A program made the translations under genes and the position numbers. DNA of 64,000 bases from Aerococcus viridans (GTDB lineage: Bacteria > Bacillota > Bacilli > Lactobacillales > Aerococcaceae), in assembly GCF_001543285.1 (NCBI RefSeq), contig NZ_CP014164.1, positions 1,984,001 through 2,048,000 of the forward strand. Reading direction: 5' to 3'. Under the pieces are notes generated by a model that was not told the origin of the DNA, made no database searches, and saw only the letters and a program-made list of their open reading frames with translations. Shown here in pieces: positions 7,344 to 17,076 of the stretch. Within the stretch, counting starts at the first letter, position 1. Each line of letters starts with the position of its first letter.

Positions 7344-10163
7344 CTATTGTTTCAACAATGGTTTTAAGTATTTACCTGTGTATGAGCCTTTCACTTTAGC
7401 AACCTCTTCAGGTGTACCAGAAGCAACAATCTTGCCACCTTGAGCACCACCTTCAGGGCCAATATCCACAATATAGTCTGCTGTTTTAATCACATCTAAA
7501 TTGTGCTCAATCACGACAATAGTGTTACCAGCATCTACTAAACGTTGTAAAACACCAATTAATCGCTTGATATCTTCAGTATGTAGACCGGTAGTTGGTT
7601 CATCTAAAACATATAAGGTGTTACCAGTTGCCACACGTTGTAACTCAGAGGCCAATTTCATCCGTTGCGCTTCCCCACCTGATAGGGTTGGCGCTGGCTG
7701 ACCTAATGTCACATAGCCAAGACCTACATCGACGATGGCTTGTAATTTACGACGAATTTTTGGTACTGCTGCAAAGAATTCTAATGCTTCTTCAATACGC
7801 ATGTCTAAAACTTCCGCGATATTTTTACCTTTATATTTTACTTGTAAAGTTTCTGAATTATAACGGGTACCATGACAAACTTCACATGGTACATATACGT
7901 CAGGTAAGAAATGCATTTCAACTTTTAGGATGCCATCGCCCTTACATGCTTCACAACGGCCCCCTTTAACATTAAATGAAAAGCGTCCTTTACCGTATCC
8001 ACGTAGTTTGGCTTCATTAGTTTGCGCAAAAAGATCACGAATATCGTCAAATACAGATGTATATGTTGCTGGGTTAGAACGCGGCGTACGACCAATCGGG
8101 CTTTGATCAATATCAATAACCTTATCTAACGATTCAAAACCTAAAATTTCATCTACTTTACCATAAGGCATCTTTGCTCTATTTAGTTCACGAATCAGAT
8201 ACTTTTTCATGACCTCATTAACTAATGAGGATTTACCTGATCCAGAAACACCTGAAATCACATTTAGACGGCCAATTGGAATATCCACATCAACATTTTT
8301 AAGGTTGTTTTCACTAGCACCTCTAATATGGATAGCACCATGGTCTTCCTTACGTCTCTTTTCAGGTAAGTCAATTTTACGGGCACCTTTTAGGTATTGC
8401 CCTGTGATAGAGTCTTTATTATTTGCCACTTCATCCGGTGTACCTGCAGCCACGACTTCGCCACCATATTCACCAGCACCAGGTCCCATATCTATTAGAT
8501 AATCTGCTTCACGCATAGTTTCTTCATCATGTTCAACGACAATCAAGGTGTTCCCTAAATCACGCATACGTTTCAATGATTTAATCAGACGGTCATTGTC
8601 TCTTTGATGTAATCCAATTGAAGGTTCATCCAAGACATACATGATGCCAGAAAGGTTTGATCCAATTTGAGTAGCTAGACGAATACGCTGCGCTTCCCCA
8701 CCTGATAACGTACCTGCAGAACGGTCTAAAGTTAGGTAGTTTAAGCCCACTTCTTCTAGGAAGTTTAACCGTGAGGCAATTTCACGCATAATCGGTTGCG
8801 CAATCGTCGTATTTTGTTCAGATAAATCTAACCCCTCGAAAAATTCAATGGTATCCACAATCGCTTTATGCGTTACTTCAGCAATATCTTGACCACCAAT
8901 TTTTACTGATAAGGCTTGACGGTTTAAACGTTTACCATGACATACAGGACACTCTAATTCGGTCATATATTGACCCATAGCTTCTCGCATAGCCTTAGAT
9001 TGACTAGATTGGTAACGACGACGTACATTAGGAATCACACCCTCAAATACCCGCATTTTATCTTGAACAGATCCGAACTCATTTTGATAATGGAAATGGA
9101 ATTCTTCTTCGCCAGACCCATATAAAATCAGGTCTTGTTGTTCTCGTGTAAGTTCTTTAAAAGGTACATCCATTGGTACCTCGAAGGCAGTAGCTGCTTG
9201 TTCCAACATGGTTGGGTAGAAAGCAGAACCTTTTGAATCCCAAGGTACGATAGCCCCTTCTTTTAATGTTTTATTTTTATCTGGCACAATTAAATTAGGA
9301 TCAGCTTCGATTTTTGAGCCTAAACCAGTACACTCCTCACAAGCTCCATAAGGCGCATTAAATGAGAATAGACGGGGTTCTAACTCCCCTACTGTAAATC
9401 CACAGTGAGGGCATGAATAATGCTCTGAAAAGAGAATTTCGTCCCCATCAATTAAATCACAGACTGCATAGCCATCAGCTAATCTAAGAGCCGCTTCTAA
9501 AGAGTCAGCCAAACGCCCTCTAATATCTTCTTTAATCACTAAACGGTCGATCACAATATCGATTTGGTGTTTTTTATTTTTATCTAATTCAGGTACATCA
9601 TCAATGTCATAGATTTCGCCATCAATACGCACACGGACATACCCCTGTTTACGGATACCGTCAATGATCTTTTTATGTTGACCTTTTTTACCATAAACAA
9701 CTGGAGATAGAATTTGCACTTTAGTCCGTTCAGGCAAACTTAAAATTCGGTCTAACATTTGGTCTAAAGATTCACTCGTAATTTCGGTACCATCATTTGG
9801 GCAGATTGGTTGGCCAACCCGAGCATATAGTAAACGAAGATAATCGTTCACCTCAGTAATGGTCCCTACTGTTGACCGTGGGTTTCTTGAAGTAGTCTTC
9901 TGGTCGATTGAGATGGCTGGACTTAATCCTTCAATAGAATCTACATCTGGCTTTTCTGTGTTACCTAAGAATTGACGCGCAAAGGCCGATAGACTTTCCA
10001 CATATCGTCTTTGACCTTCTGCATATAAGGTATCAAAGGCTAAAGTACTTTTTCCGGATCCTGATAAACCAGTTACAACGACCATTTGATCGCGGGGAAT
10101 ATCAATATCAATATTTTTTAGATTATGGGAACGAGCGCCCCTTACTTTAATTAAATCTCTCAA
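7344..10163 (-). CDS. uvrA: Excinuclease ABC subunit A (UvrA)
   Basis: A 939-residue damage-recognition ATPase of nucleotide excision repair. Two ABC modules are visible: Walker A GLSGSGKST near residue 32 and GVSGSGKSS near residue 637. Signature motifs LSGGEAQRIRLA and LSGGEAQRMKLA and Walker B VLDEPSIGLH and VLDEPTTGLH follow. Zinc fingers are CPHCGF...CEECTG and CEACKGDG...CEVCHG. UvrB and UvrC are not in the window, and no uvrB lies immediately upstream, where it often sits in related bacteria. A LexA-type box lies in the promoter region. Confidence 0.98.
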   Translation of the reverse strand: MRDLIKVRGARSHNLKNIDIDIPRDQMVVVTGLSGSGKSTLAFDTLYAEGQRRYVESLSAFARQFLGNTEKPDVDSIEGLSPAISIDQKTTSRNPRSTVGTITEVNDYLRLLYARVGQPICPNDGTEITSESLDQMLDRILSLPERTKVQILSPVVYGKKGQHKKIIDGIRKQGYVRVRIDGEIYDIDDVPELDKNKKHQIDIVIDRLVIKEDIRGRLADSLEAALRLADGYAVCDLIDGDEILFSEHYSCPHCGFTVGELEPRLFSFNAPYGACEECTGLGSKIEADPNLIVPDKNKTLKEGAIVPWDSKGSAFYPTMLEQAATAFEVPMDVPFKELTREQQDLILYGSGEEEFHFHYQNEFGSVQDKMRVFEGVIPNVRRRYQSSQSKAMREAMGQYMTELECPVCHGKRLNRQALSVKIGGQDIAEVTHKAIVDTIEFFEGLDLSEQNTTIAQPIMREIASRLNFLEEVGLNYLTLDRSAGTLSGGEAQRIRLATQIGSNLSGIMYVLDEPSIGLHQRDNDRLIKSLKRMRDLGNTLIVVEHDEETMREADYLIDMGPGAGEYGGEVVAAGTPDEVANNKDSITGQYLKGARKIDLPEKRRKEDHGAIHIRGASENNLKNVDVDIPIGRLNVISGVSGSGKSSLVNEVMKKYLIRELNRAKMPYGKVDEILGFESLDKVIDIDQSPIGRTPRSNPATYTSVFDDIRDLFAQTNEAKLRGYGKGRFSFNVKGGRCEACKGDGILKVEMHFLPDVYVPCEVCHGTRYNSETLQVKYKGKNIAEVLDMRIEEALEFFAAVPKIRRKLQAIVDVGLGYVTLGQPAPTLSGGEAQRMKLASELQRVATGNTLYVLDEPTTGLHTEDIKRLIGVLQRLVDAGNTIVVIEHNLDVIKTADYIVDIGPEGGAQGGKIVASGTPEEVAKVKGSYTGKYLKPLLKQ

Positions 10164-10317
10164 TCATGCCACTCCTTATTGTTATACCTCATTACTAAAC
10201 CTCAATTGATGTTCAGCAAATAATGATTATACCTTATCACTTATATCTTCTCATCTATTATGACATAGTTCGCATTTGTTGCGAATAATTTGACTTAAAC
10301 ACGCTTCTATTTTAACA

Positions 10318-10331
10318 CAAACGTATGTTCG
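10318..10331 (-). promoter_or_regulatory. LexA/DinR SOS box upstream of uvrA
   Basis: On the minus strand the sequence CGAACATACGTTTG fits the Gram-positive SOS operator CGAAC-N4-GTTYG. It lies between a candidate -35 (TTGTAC) and -10 (TAAAAT), about 155 bases before the uvrA start, so LexA binding would block this promoter. UvrA is a classical SOS gene in Firmicutes. Confidence 0.75.
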
Positions 10332-10437
10332 TTGTACAATATTCACCCTAGGATATCGGCAAAAGTATCCTGTTTATAGCGAAACGAGCCTCTAAGAAAA
10401 GTCCCTACCCTCCACTAGCTACCTGATTTGCGCATAA

Positions 10438-10468
10438 AGAAAAACCACCGACAAATGCCAGTGGCTTG
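10438..10468 (-). terminator. Intrinsic terminator after pstB
   Basis: On the minus strand CCACTGGC pairs with GTCGGTGG (with G-U pairs) around ATTT and is followed by TTTTTC. Confidence 0.65.
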
Positions 10469-10494
10469 AAAAGGTTATTGGTTTGGAATATGGA

Positions 10495-11292
10495 TTAACC
10501 AAAACGTCCAGCAACATAATCTGCTGTTTGTGTATTGGTTGGGTTGTTAAAAATTTGGTCAGTTTCACCAAATTCAATGATGTGTGATCTACCTGGGCCA
10601 GTTTCTGGGTCAGCGTAGAAGAAGCCTGTGTAGTCAGATACACGCGCAGCTTGTTGCATGTTGTGCGTTACAATTGCGATTGTATAGTCATCACGTAATT
10701 GTTGTACTAACTCTTCAACTTTTAAAGTAGAGATTGGGTCTAAGGCTGAAGTCGGCTCATCCATTAACAATACGTCCGGTTTAACTGCTAAGGCACGTGC
10801 GATACATACACGTTGTTGTTGCCCACCAGAAATAGCCATACCGTTTTTGTTTAAGTCATCTTTCACTTCGTCCCAAATCGCTGCACCACGTAATGATGTT
10901 TCAACGATTTCGTCTAATTCATTTTTGTCACGGACACCGTGTGTACGAGGACCGTAAGCAACGTTGTCATAGATTGACATTGGGAATGGGTTTGGTTGTT
11001 GGAAAACCATCCCTACGTTTTTACGTAACATGTTTAAGTTCATATCACGGTCGAAGATGTTTTTACCGTCTAAAGTAATTTCACCATCGATACGGCAACC
11101 TTCAACAAGGTCGTTCATACGATTTAATGTTTTCAAGAAAGTAGATTTACCTGATCCAGAAGGACCAATTAATGCTGTTACTTGTTTTTCGTAAATAGGC
11201 ATGTTGATACCTTCTAGGGCTTTAAAGTTACCATAGTAAAGGTCCATGTTCTCTGCCTGCATTTTAATTTTAAGATTGTTGTTTTCAACCAT
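10495..11292 (-). CDS. pstB: Phosphate ABC transporter ATP-binding protein PstB
   Basis: A 265-residue ATPase that powers high-affinity phosphate import. Walker A is [20 protein letters not shown], followed by [19 protein letters not shown] (typical of PstB), signature [15 protein letters not shown] and Walker [14 protein letters not shown] place the start at the ATG at 11292, preceded by AGGAGGAC; an upstream in-frame ATG at 11334 would overlap pstA and lacks such a site. Last gene of pstS-pstC-pstA-pstB. Confidence 0.97.
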   Translation of the reverse strand: MVENNNLKIKMQAENMDLYYGNFKALEGINMPIYEKQVTALIGPSGSGKSTFLKTLNRMNDLVEGCRIDGEITLDGKNIFDRDMNLNMLRKNVGMVFQQPNPFPMSIYDNVAYGPRTHGVRDKNELDEIVETSLRGAAIWDEVKDDLNKNGMAISGGQQQRVCIARALAVKPDVLLMDEPTSALDPISTLKVEELVQQLRDDYTIAIVTHNMQQAARVSDYTGFFYADPETGPGRSHIIEFGETDQIFNNPTNTQTADYVAGRFG

Positions 11293-11294
11293 GA

Positions 11295-12110
11295 TTAGTT
11301 TTGTCCTCCTTTTGTAAATCGTTGTGATAACCATGTAGATAAGCCGTTAATAACTAATACAACTAATAATAGTACTACACCGGTAGCATTTGCTTGATCA
11401 CGGTGTAAACCTTCACTTGATAATACATACATATGTAATGCTAATGTACGACCAGATGAGAAGATTGAATTAGGTAGTGATGTTGATGTACCTAATGTAT
11501 ACATCAAGGCTGCTGTCTCACCAACGATACGTCCGATAGCAAGGATGATACCTGACAAGATACCTGGCATAGCAATTGGCAATACGATTCTAAAGATAGT
11601 ACGTAATTTACCAGCACCTAAACCGAAACTTGCTTGACGTAAATTGTCTTTAACTGACATTAAGGCTTCTTCAGTATTACGGATAATCAATGGTAATACC
11701 ATAATTGCTGAAGTAAGAATACCTGAAATTAATGAATATTGGAATCCTGCTGCAGATACAAAGGCTAGCATACCGAATAAACCAAATACGATAGACGGCA
11801 CACCTGTTAAGGTATCAGTCGCAATACGGATACCTTCAACCCATTTGTTATTTTTACCAGCATACTCTACTAGGTAGAAACCAGCAAATACACCAAATGG
11901 AATAGCAAGAAGTAATGAGCCACCAATTACGTAGATTGTTGTGATAATTGAAGGCATCATTGAAACGTTATCTGTTGAGTACTTCCATGAGAATAAGTCA
12001 GCTGTTAAGTGAGGGACACCTGAAACTAATACATAACCGATGATCCATACTAAGGCAGCAAATGTAACTGCTGCAAAGAAATATGTAAATCCACGTAGTA
12101 CTTTAGACAT
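11295..12110 (-). CDS. pstA: Phosphate ABC transporter permease PstA
   Basis: A 271-residue inner-membrane permease with about six hydrophobic helices. The binding-protein-dependent transport motif is in the segment [20 protein letters not shown]. It forms the PstC-PstA channel with PstC. The start overlaps the pstC stop by one base and the stop is two bases before the chosen pstB start, as expected for a tight operon. Confidence 0.95.
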   Translation of the reverse strand: MSKVLRGFTYFFAAVTFAALVWIIGYVLVSGVPHLTADLFSWKYSTDNVSMMPSIITTIYVIGGSLLLAIPFGVFAGFYLVEYAGKNNKWVEGIRIATDTLTGVPSIVFGLFGMLAFVSAAGFQYSLISGILTSAIMVLPLIIRNTEEALMSVKDNLRQASFGLGAGKLRTIFRIVLPIAMPGILSGIILAIGRIVGETAALMYTLGTSTSLPNSIFSSGRTLALHMYVLSSEGLHRDQANATGVVLLLVVLVINGLSTWLSQRFTKGGQN

Positions 12111-12985
12111 TAGTTATTTACCCCCGTTCTCTTAACATACGCGAAGATACCATTGATAATCAAAATAATAACAAATAACACCGCACCTGTTGCAACCAAG
12201 GCGCTTTGGTGGGTACCAGTTGCATAAGCCATCTCTAAGATGATATTAGCAGTCATTGTACGTGCACCTTGGAATAAACCACGTGGGAAAATTGCTTGGT
12301 TCCCTGCAACCATGATAACTGCCATTGTTTCACCAACAGCTCGACCAATGCCTAAGATGATAGAAGAAAAGATCCCTGATCTAGCAGCCGGCATCATGAT
12401 CACATAAGATGTTCTATCATGATCAGCGCCTAATCCAACTGAGGCATTATAGTAAGTTTTTGGTACTGCACGTAAGGAAGACTCAGACATGGTAATAATA
12501 GTAGGTAAAATCATAATTGCTAAAACAATACCCGCTGTCATGATACTCATACCATTTGATGCAATTCCTAAAGATCTTGAAAAAGTTCGAATTCCTGGAA
12601 CCAATACTTGTAAACCGAAATAACCAAATACAATAGAAGGAATACCAGACATTAAGTTCATCGCTGGTTTCAAAACTTTATGTAATTTGGGAGGGCAATA
12701 AAATGCCATAAACATCGCAGTAAATACACCTGTTGGTACGCCCAACACGAATGCGATTAAGGTTACGTATAGTGAACCTATTAACATTGGTGCTAACCCA
12801 AAAATTTCTTGAGATGGTTGCCATTCGCTACCAAATAAGAATTGACCAAAGCCATAATCAGCCATAAAAGGTAATCCTCTTGCAAATATAAAGTAACAAA
12901 TTGCTAACAAGGCAAGAATTGAAGTGAAAGCAGCTAACATGAAAACGTACTTCATTACTGTTTCCAACATATTATTTTGTTTCAT
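12110..12985 (-). CDS. pstC: Phosphate ABC transporter permease PstC
   Basis: A 291-residue permease with six predicted transmembrane helices. Family motifs are SGIPSIVFGYFGL in the middle and GLGADHDRTSYVIMMPAARS in the cytoplasmic loop, then GIGRAVGETMAVIMVAG. It partners PstA. It is separated from pstS by about 210 bases that contain a strong hairpin, which may reduce read-through from pstS. Confidence 0.95.
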   Translation of the reverse strand: MKQNNMLETVMKYVFMLAAFTSILALLAICYFIFARGLPFMADYGFGQFLFGSEWQPSQEIFGLAPMLIGSLYVTLIAFVLGVPTGVFTAMFMAFYCPPKLHKVLKPAMNLMSGIPSIVFGYFGLQVLVPGIRTFSRSLGIASNGMSIMTAGIVLAIMILPTIITMSESSLRAVPKTYYNASVGLGADHDRTSYVIMMPAARSGIFSSIILGIGRAVGETMAVIMVAGNQAIFPRGLFQGARTMTANIILEMAYATGTHQSALVATGAVLFVIILIINGIFAYVKRTGVNN

Positions 12986-13127
12986 ATGTTCTCCTTATTA
13001 AATTCAAATTCACTCTAAAAATGTGTCCAAGGGAAATTATAACTTATCTATCCGGTTTTAAAAACCCATAAATTCACAATTGGTTATTCGACCTCTGAAT
13101 AATTTAAAATACCCTCAAAATATAAAA

Positions 13128-13158
13128 GGAGTTGCTACTATATAGGAGTAGCAACTCT
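13128..13158 (-). terminator. Intercistronic hairpin between pstS and pstC
   Basis: On the minus strand GAGTTGCTACT pairs with AGTAGCAACTC around CCTATAT, followed by CTTTTAT. The stem is perfect but the T-run short, so it probably acts as a partial terminator or as a 3' stabiliser. Either would allow more pstS than pstCAB mRNA, which is common for binding-protein operons. Confidence 0.6.
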
Positions 13159-13197
13159 AATAAGATAAACCCTTGGTTGTTACTTAACTAGTCAGAA

Positions 13198-14100
13198 TTA
13201 TTGAGCAGTATCTTCCCAGTTAGTAGTTTCGCCAGTAAAGATACTTGCGACTGTAGCTAAGCTTAAGTCAGAAACGCCATTCTCAGGGTTAACGATTACC
13301 GCAACACCATCAATAGCAATTGCTTCTGCAGTTACATCAGTTTCATCATCCGCTAATGCGCGAGAAGCCATACCTAAGTCTGCAGTTCCATCAGTAGCAG
13401 CCTTAACACCTGCAGATGAACCATTAGAAGTAATATTAATTTGAACACCTGAGTTTAATTCTTCATAAGCTTCCGCTAATTTTTCCATTACTGGAGAAAC
13501 TGAAGTAGAACCGACAATGTTGATAGTTCCTGATTGAGAGCCGTCACCTGCATAAGCTTCCGCATCAGCTTTAGCTTGTACAAAACCTTCATCTAAAACG
13601 ATTGCTTGACCTTCTTCAGAGAAAATGAAGTCGTGGAAGTCAGCTACTACACCTTCTAATTCGCCTTGATATACGATGTTAAATGGACGGGAAATGGCGT
13701 AATCACCTGATGCAACGTTTTCTTCTGTAGCTTCAACACCATCAACAGAAACAGCTTTAACTGTATCGTTTAATGAACCTAAAGAAATATATCCGATTGC
13801 ATTTGGATCATCAGCAACAGCAGTCATTACTTGGTCTGTACCATTCATGATCGTAGCTGCAGCAGTAGTGTTATCAATATCATCAGCCATAACGCCTGTA
13901 GCCTCAACGAAGGCATCACGCGTACCAGAACCTTCTTCACGAGAGATAACTGAAATAGGCCCAGTAATTGCTGCCGCTTCTGTTGTCGAATCAGAACTTG
14001 TATCCGTTGAGTCATTACTAGAGTCACTGTTTCCACATGCAGCTAAAGCAGCTGAAGCACCTAACGCTAAAACTAATTTTGAAAGCTTGCTAAAAGTCAT
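13198..14100 (-). CDS. pstS: Phosphate-binding lipoprotein PstS with swapped half order
   Basis: A 300-residue extracytoplasmic phosphate-binding lipoprotein. The signal peptide ends in the lipobox LAAC (Cys22), followed by a Ser/Asp/Thr linker. The phosphate-loop motif SREEGSGTRDAF comes first (about residue 53) together with the GYISLGSL and RPFNIVYQG stretches. The usual N-terminal half (GTINIVGSTSVSPVMEKLAE, TSNGSSAG, DLGMASR) follows from about residue 190. The protein ends at ATVASIFTGETTNWED, the point where the canonical protein would run on into the SREEGSGTRD half. The order is thus permuted relative to the E. coli type. I recall similar order in other Lactobacillales PstS but cannot verify it here. 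Confidence 0.93.
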   Translation of the reverse strand: MTFSKLSKLVLALGASAALAACGNSDSSNDSTDTSSDSTTEAAAITGPISVISREEGSGTRDAFVEATGVMADDIDNTTAAATIMNGTDQVMTAVADDPNAIGYISLGSLNDTVKAVSVDGVEATEENVASGDYAISRPFNIVYQGELEGVVADFHDFIFSEEGQAIVLDEGFVQAKADAEAYAGDGSQSGTINIVGSTSVSPVMEKLAEAYEELNSGVQINITSNGSSAGVKAATDGTADLGMASRALADDETDVTAEAIAIDGVAVIVNPENGVSDLSLATVASIFTGETTNWEDTAQ

Positions 14101-14178
14101 TTATACTTTCCACCTTTTCTTTTTCTTAATCCATATAACCATATTCCAAACGATTACAGCATTATTATATAAAATGAT

Positions 14179-14248
14179 TGTAAATATCTAAGTCGATAAA
14201 ATGTAAATTACCGCTATTTGTGTAAATATATTGTAAAGTTTGTGTAAA
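14179..14248 (-). promoter_or_regulatory. PhoP (Pho box) binding region upstream of pstS
   Basis: On the minus strand TTTACA occurs at 14243-14248, 14232-14237 and 14221-14226, spaced exactly 11 bases. Further copies are at 14202-14207 and 14179-14184. Direct TTWACA repeats with 11-bp phasing are the known Gram-positive PhoP operator. The cluster lies 80-150 bases before the pstS start, and phoP-phoR are the next genes upstream, so PhoP control of pstSCAB is very likely. Confidence 0.85.
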
Positions 14249-14302
14249 TTTCATTGGTAAATTCTCATTTATCTTCCCTCATCGGCTAAATTTACTATGC
14301 GT

Positions 14303-16159
14303 TTATTCTTCTTCAATTTCATCTTCTTCATCTAATTCTAGCGGTTCTAGCTTAGGAATATAGACCGTAAAACTTGTTCCCCTACCAAATACACTATCTA
14401 CTTCGATCCCACCCCCCATATGTTCTAGTATATTCCGAACAATGGATAAGCCTAGCCCTGTACCACCAGATGCAGTTGACCGGTCTTTACTTACCCGGTA
14501 GAATCGTTCAAATATTCGTGGAAGGTCCTCTTGTGGTATGCCGATACCATTATCTGAAATTTTAAATTGAATCATATTTTCCTGTTCAGAAATGAATACC
14601 TTAACAAAACCATAAGGATTATTATAAATAATGGCATTATGAATTAGGTTGGTAAGTACCTGTAAAATCCTACCGCGTTCTCCTCTAAAAGAAACATCTG
14701 GCTGGGAGTTATCATCTTTAACTAAATTAATATGCTTATCTTGTGCCCGCCCACTTAGGTGTTGAAATACGTCTTCTACAAGCTCGTCCGCCTCTAACAA
14801 TTCAGTCGTTTGTTGTACTTGATCCTGTTCAATTTTAGCCAGGTCTAAAATATCCTTAATTAAAGAACCGAGGCGATTACTCTCTTTTTGCATAATTTTA
14901 ACGAATTCCACTGCTGTATCGTGATCTTCAATGGCCCCATCTAATAAGGCTTCAGTAAATCCTTGTAAGGCAGTGACTGGTGTTTTAAGCTCATGAGATG
15001 CGTTAGAAATAAAATCGCTACGAACTTTTTCCAAATGGCGAATACTAGTAATATCATAGATTAAAAGAATAATTTGTTCTGAATCATTTGGATTTGTTAG
15101 TTCTTCATTGGTTTCAGTATCAAAGTAAGCATCCACTTCTTCATAGCTTAAATGAATAATATTCACATCCAAAATAACCTCTCTTGGATAATATAAATAA
15201 ATTTCCTCATTAATTTTCTGTTTTGTTTTAGAAGCTTGGTTTAGCATTTGAACCAAACGATAACTTTGTAAAACTTCTTCAAAACGACGACCTTCTATCT
15301 GCTCCTCCAGCCCTAGAATTTCATAAATAGCTGGGTTAGCTAAACGCACAATATGGTCTTTATCTACCATCACAACACCTAACATCATGGCATCTACCAA
15401 TTTGTTCATTCGTTGTGTTTGATTTGTAATTTGAAATTCTTGAAGAGCTAGCTCATTGGATAGATCATTAATATTTTCACCAATTTCATCAAATTCTTCA
15501 ATGTCTACGGGTGTATATTTTGTCGCATAATCATTATTTGCTATATGATTTAATTGACGATTAATGGCCAAAATAGGCAAGTGTATTCTGCGGTTAAAGT
15601 GTACAAAAAAACCCACCAGTATAATAACCGCTCCAAGAGCCATCACCACAGCGATATAGATAATGTTTTCTTCCACTGGACGATTAAGAGGAAAATTTCT
15701 CAATACTTGAATATACCCAAGTACATCTCCTTTTGAGTTAGAAATTCGTTCAGAGTAAGAGTAAATAATTGTATTCTTTTCTGTTTCTTCCTGTCTAAAC
15801 CTATTATCCATATTTTCTTCATAGTCTCTAAAGGCAGCATCATTTAACAACAGGTCATTACCTACAGCGTAAACTTTGTTGCCGTCAGCGTCATAAATTA
15901 AGATTCGATCATTTAAATTGACCATAGGTTGAATGGTTCGTTTAACGTCCCGGAATTCAGCTGTATTATCGGTGATATCAACTGGATCTAAAGACCTGAA
16001 ACTTGGTCGAATAGTAGATACAACATTGATTAAAGTATTTTGTACTTCATCGTTTACGGTGTCCGACACAAAGCGATTGACGGTAAAGGCAAATATCACA
16101 CTATATAAAATAAACAACAGTGCAAACACTGTTGTTATACTTTGAATCAATTTTTGCAT
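14303..16159 (-). CDS. phoR: Phosphate-sensing histidine kinase PhoR
   Basis: A 618-residue membrane sensor kinase. A transmembrane helix at about 7-29 and a second at about 167-190 enclose an extracellular sensor domain. Then come a HAMP-like linker, a PAS domain (MVDKDHIVRLANPAIYEILG), HisKA with the phosphorylated His in SNASHELKTPVTALQGFTEA near residue 390, and HATPase motifs NLIHNAIIYNNP, ISDNGIGIPQEDLPRIFERF and GGTGLGLSIVRNI. The very acidic C-terminus is DEEDEIEEE. The stop/start with phoP share one base. The assignment to phosphate comes from the adjacent pst operon with Pho boxes. Confidence 0.92.
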   Translation of the reverse strand: MQKLIQSITTVFALLFILYSVIFAFTVNRFVSDTVNDEVQNTLINVVSTIRPSFRSLDPVDITDNTAEFRDVKRTIQPMVNLNDRILIYDADGNKVYAVGNDLLLNDAAFRDYEENMDNRFRQEETEKNTIIYSYSERISNSKGDVLGYIQVLRNFPLNRPVEENIIYIAVVMALGAVIILVGFFVHFNRRIHLPILAINRQLNHIANNDYATKYTPVDIEEFDEIGENINDLSNELALQEFQITNQTQRMNKLVDAMMLGVVMVDKDHIVRLANPAIYEILGLEEQIEGRRFEEVLQSYRLVQMLNQASKTKQKINEEIYLYYPREVILDVNIIHLSYEEVDAYFDTETNEELTNPNDSEQIILLIYDITSIRHLEKVRSDFISNASHELKTPVTALQGFTEALLDGAIEDHDTAVEFVKIMQKESNRLGSLIKDILDLAKIEQDQVQQTTELLEADELVEDVFQHLSGRAQDKHINLVKDDNSQPDVSFRGERGRILQVLTNLIHNAIIYNNPYGFVKVFISEQENMIQFKISDNGIGIPQEDLPRIFERFYRVSKDRSTASGGTGLGLSIVRNILEHMGGGIEVDSVFGRGTSFTVYIPKLEPLELDEEDEIEEE

Positions 16160-16926
16160 CAGTTCGGCACCTCGAATTTATACCCAAAGCCCCGAACGGT
16201 AATGATATATTCAGGATTTTTGGTGTCTAGTTCGATTTTTTCACGTAAATGACTCACATGCACATCCACAATACGGGTTTCACCTGCATAATCAAACCGC
16301 CATAATTTTTGCAATAGCTGTTCACGAGACAAAGTCCGGTTCACACGACGGGCCATATAAGTTAATAACTCGAACTCTTTAGGCGTCATTTCAATCGACT
16401 CTCCACGCACGTATACTACATAATCATTCACATGAATTTCGATATCACCAGCTTTAATGATTTCAACATCTTCATCTTTAAAATTCCCTACTGAATCTTT
16501 CGTTAGGGTAATTTTATGCTTTTCTTCCACGCCATTTTCCGCATCCACTGAAGATACTGAATATGTCGCACGACGTAAGATAGCCTTCATACGGGCCAAT
16601 ACTTCACGCGGACTAAATGGTTTAGTCATATAATCATCCGCACCCAACTCCAACCCGATGATTTTTTCTAATTCATCATCTTTTGCAGTTAACATTAGAA
16701 TAGGTGTGTTTATCTTATTTTGACGTAAGTTTTTACAAACGTCCATCCCATCCATTTTGGGTAGCATTAAGTCAAGAATAATAAAGTCTAATTGATGATT
16801 CATGGCCAATTCTAAACCTGTCTGTCCATCTTCTGCTTGAATAACTTCGTAGCCTTCTTTTTCTAGACTATATTTTAATAATGTTAATATTGATTGTTCA
16901 TCATCCACTATTAATACTTTTTTCAT
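16159..16926 (-). CDS. phoP: OmpR-family response regulator PhoP
   Basis: A 255-residue response regulator. The receiver domain starts KKVLIVDDEQ, with the phospho-acceptor Asp in FIILDLMLPKMDG and Lys in MTKPFSPREV. The winged-helix output domain has the motif MTPKEFELLTYMARRVNRTL and ends VDVHVSHLREKIE...VRGFGYKFE. A spacer of about 35 residues between domains is longer than in many OmpR proteins. I use the ATG at 16926 behind GGAGGA; the in-frame ATG at 16962 has no ribosome site. It probably activates pst through the Pho boxes. Confidence 0.93.
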   Translation of the reverse strand: MKKVLIVDDEQSILTLLKYSLEKEGYEVIQAEDGQTGLELAMNHQLDFIILDLMLPKMDGMDVCKNLRQNKINTPILMLTAKDDELEKIIGLELGADDYMTKPFSPREVLARMKAILRRATYSVSSVDAENGVEEKHKITLTKDSVGNFKDEDVEIIKAGDIEIHVNDYVVYVRGESIEMTPKEFELLTYMARRVNRTLSREQLLQKLWRFDYAGETRIVDVHVSHLREKIELDTKNPEYIITVRGFGYKFEVPN

Positions 16927-17076
16927 ATATTTCCTCCACATAAAATTTTTAGGAAATCTCATTCACGTTCAAAAGTAACCAACTACCCTAAATACCAGAT
17001 ACAAGCTGAACTTCACTCACAATTATATAACCTTTTAAGCGTATTTTAAAATACCCTCAGTTAGAAAAAGTAACTC

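Noticed and set aside
10268..10287. TTCGCA/TTGCGAA inverted repeat near the uvrA promoter
   Set aside because: Does not fit the LexA consensus, and I know no regulator for it. Too short to call.
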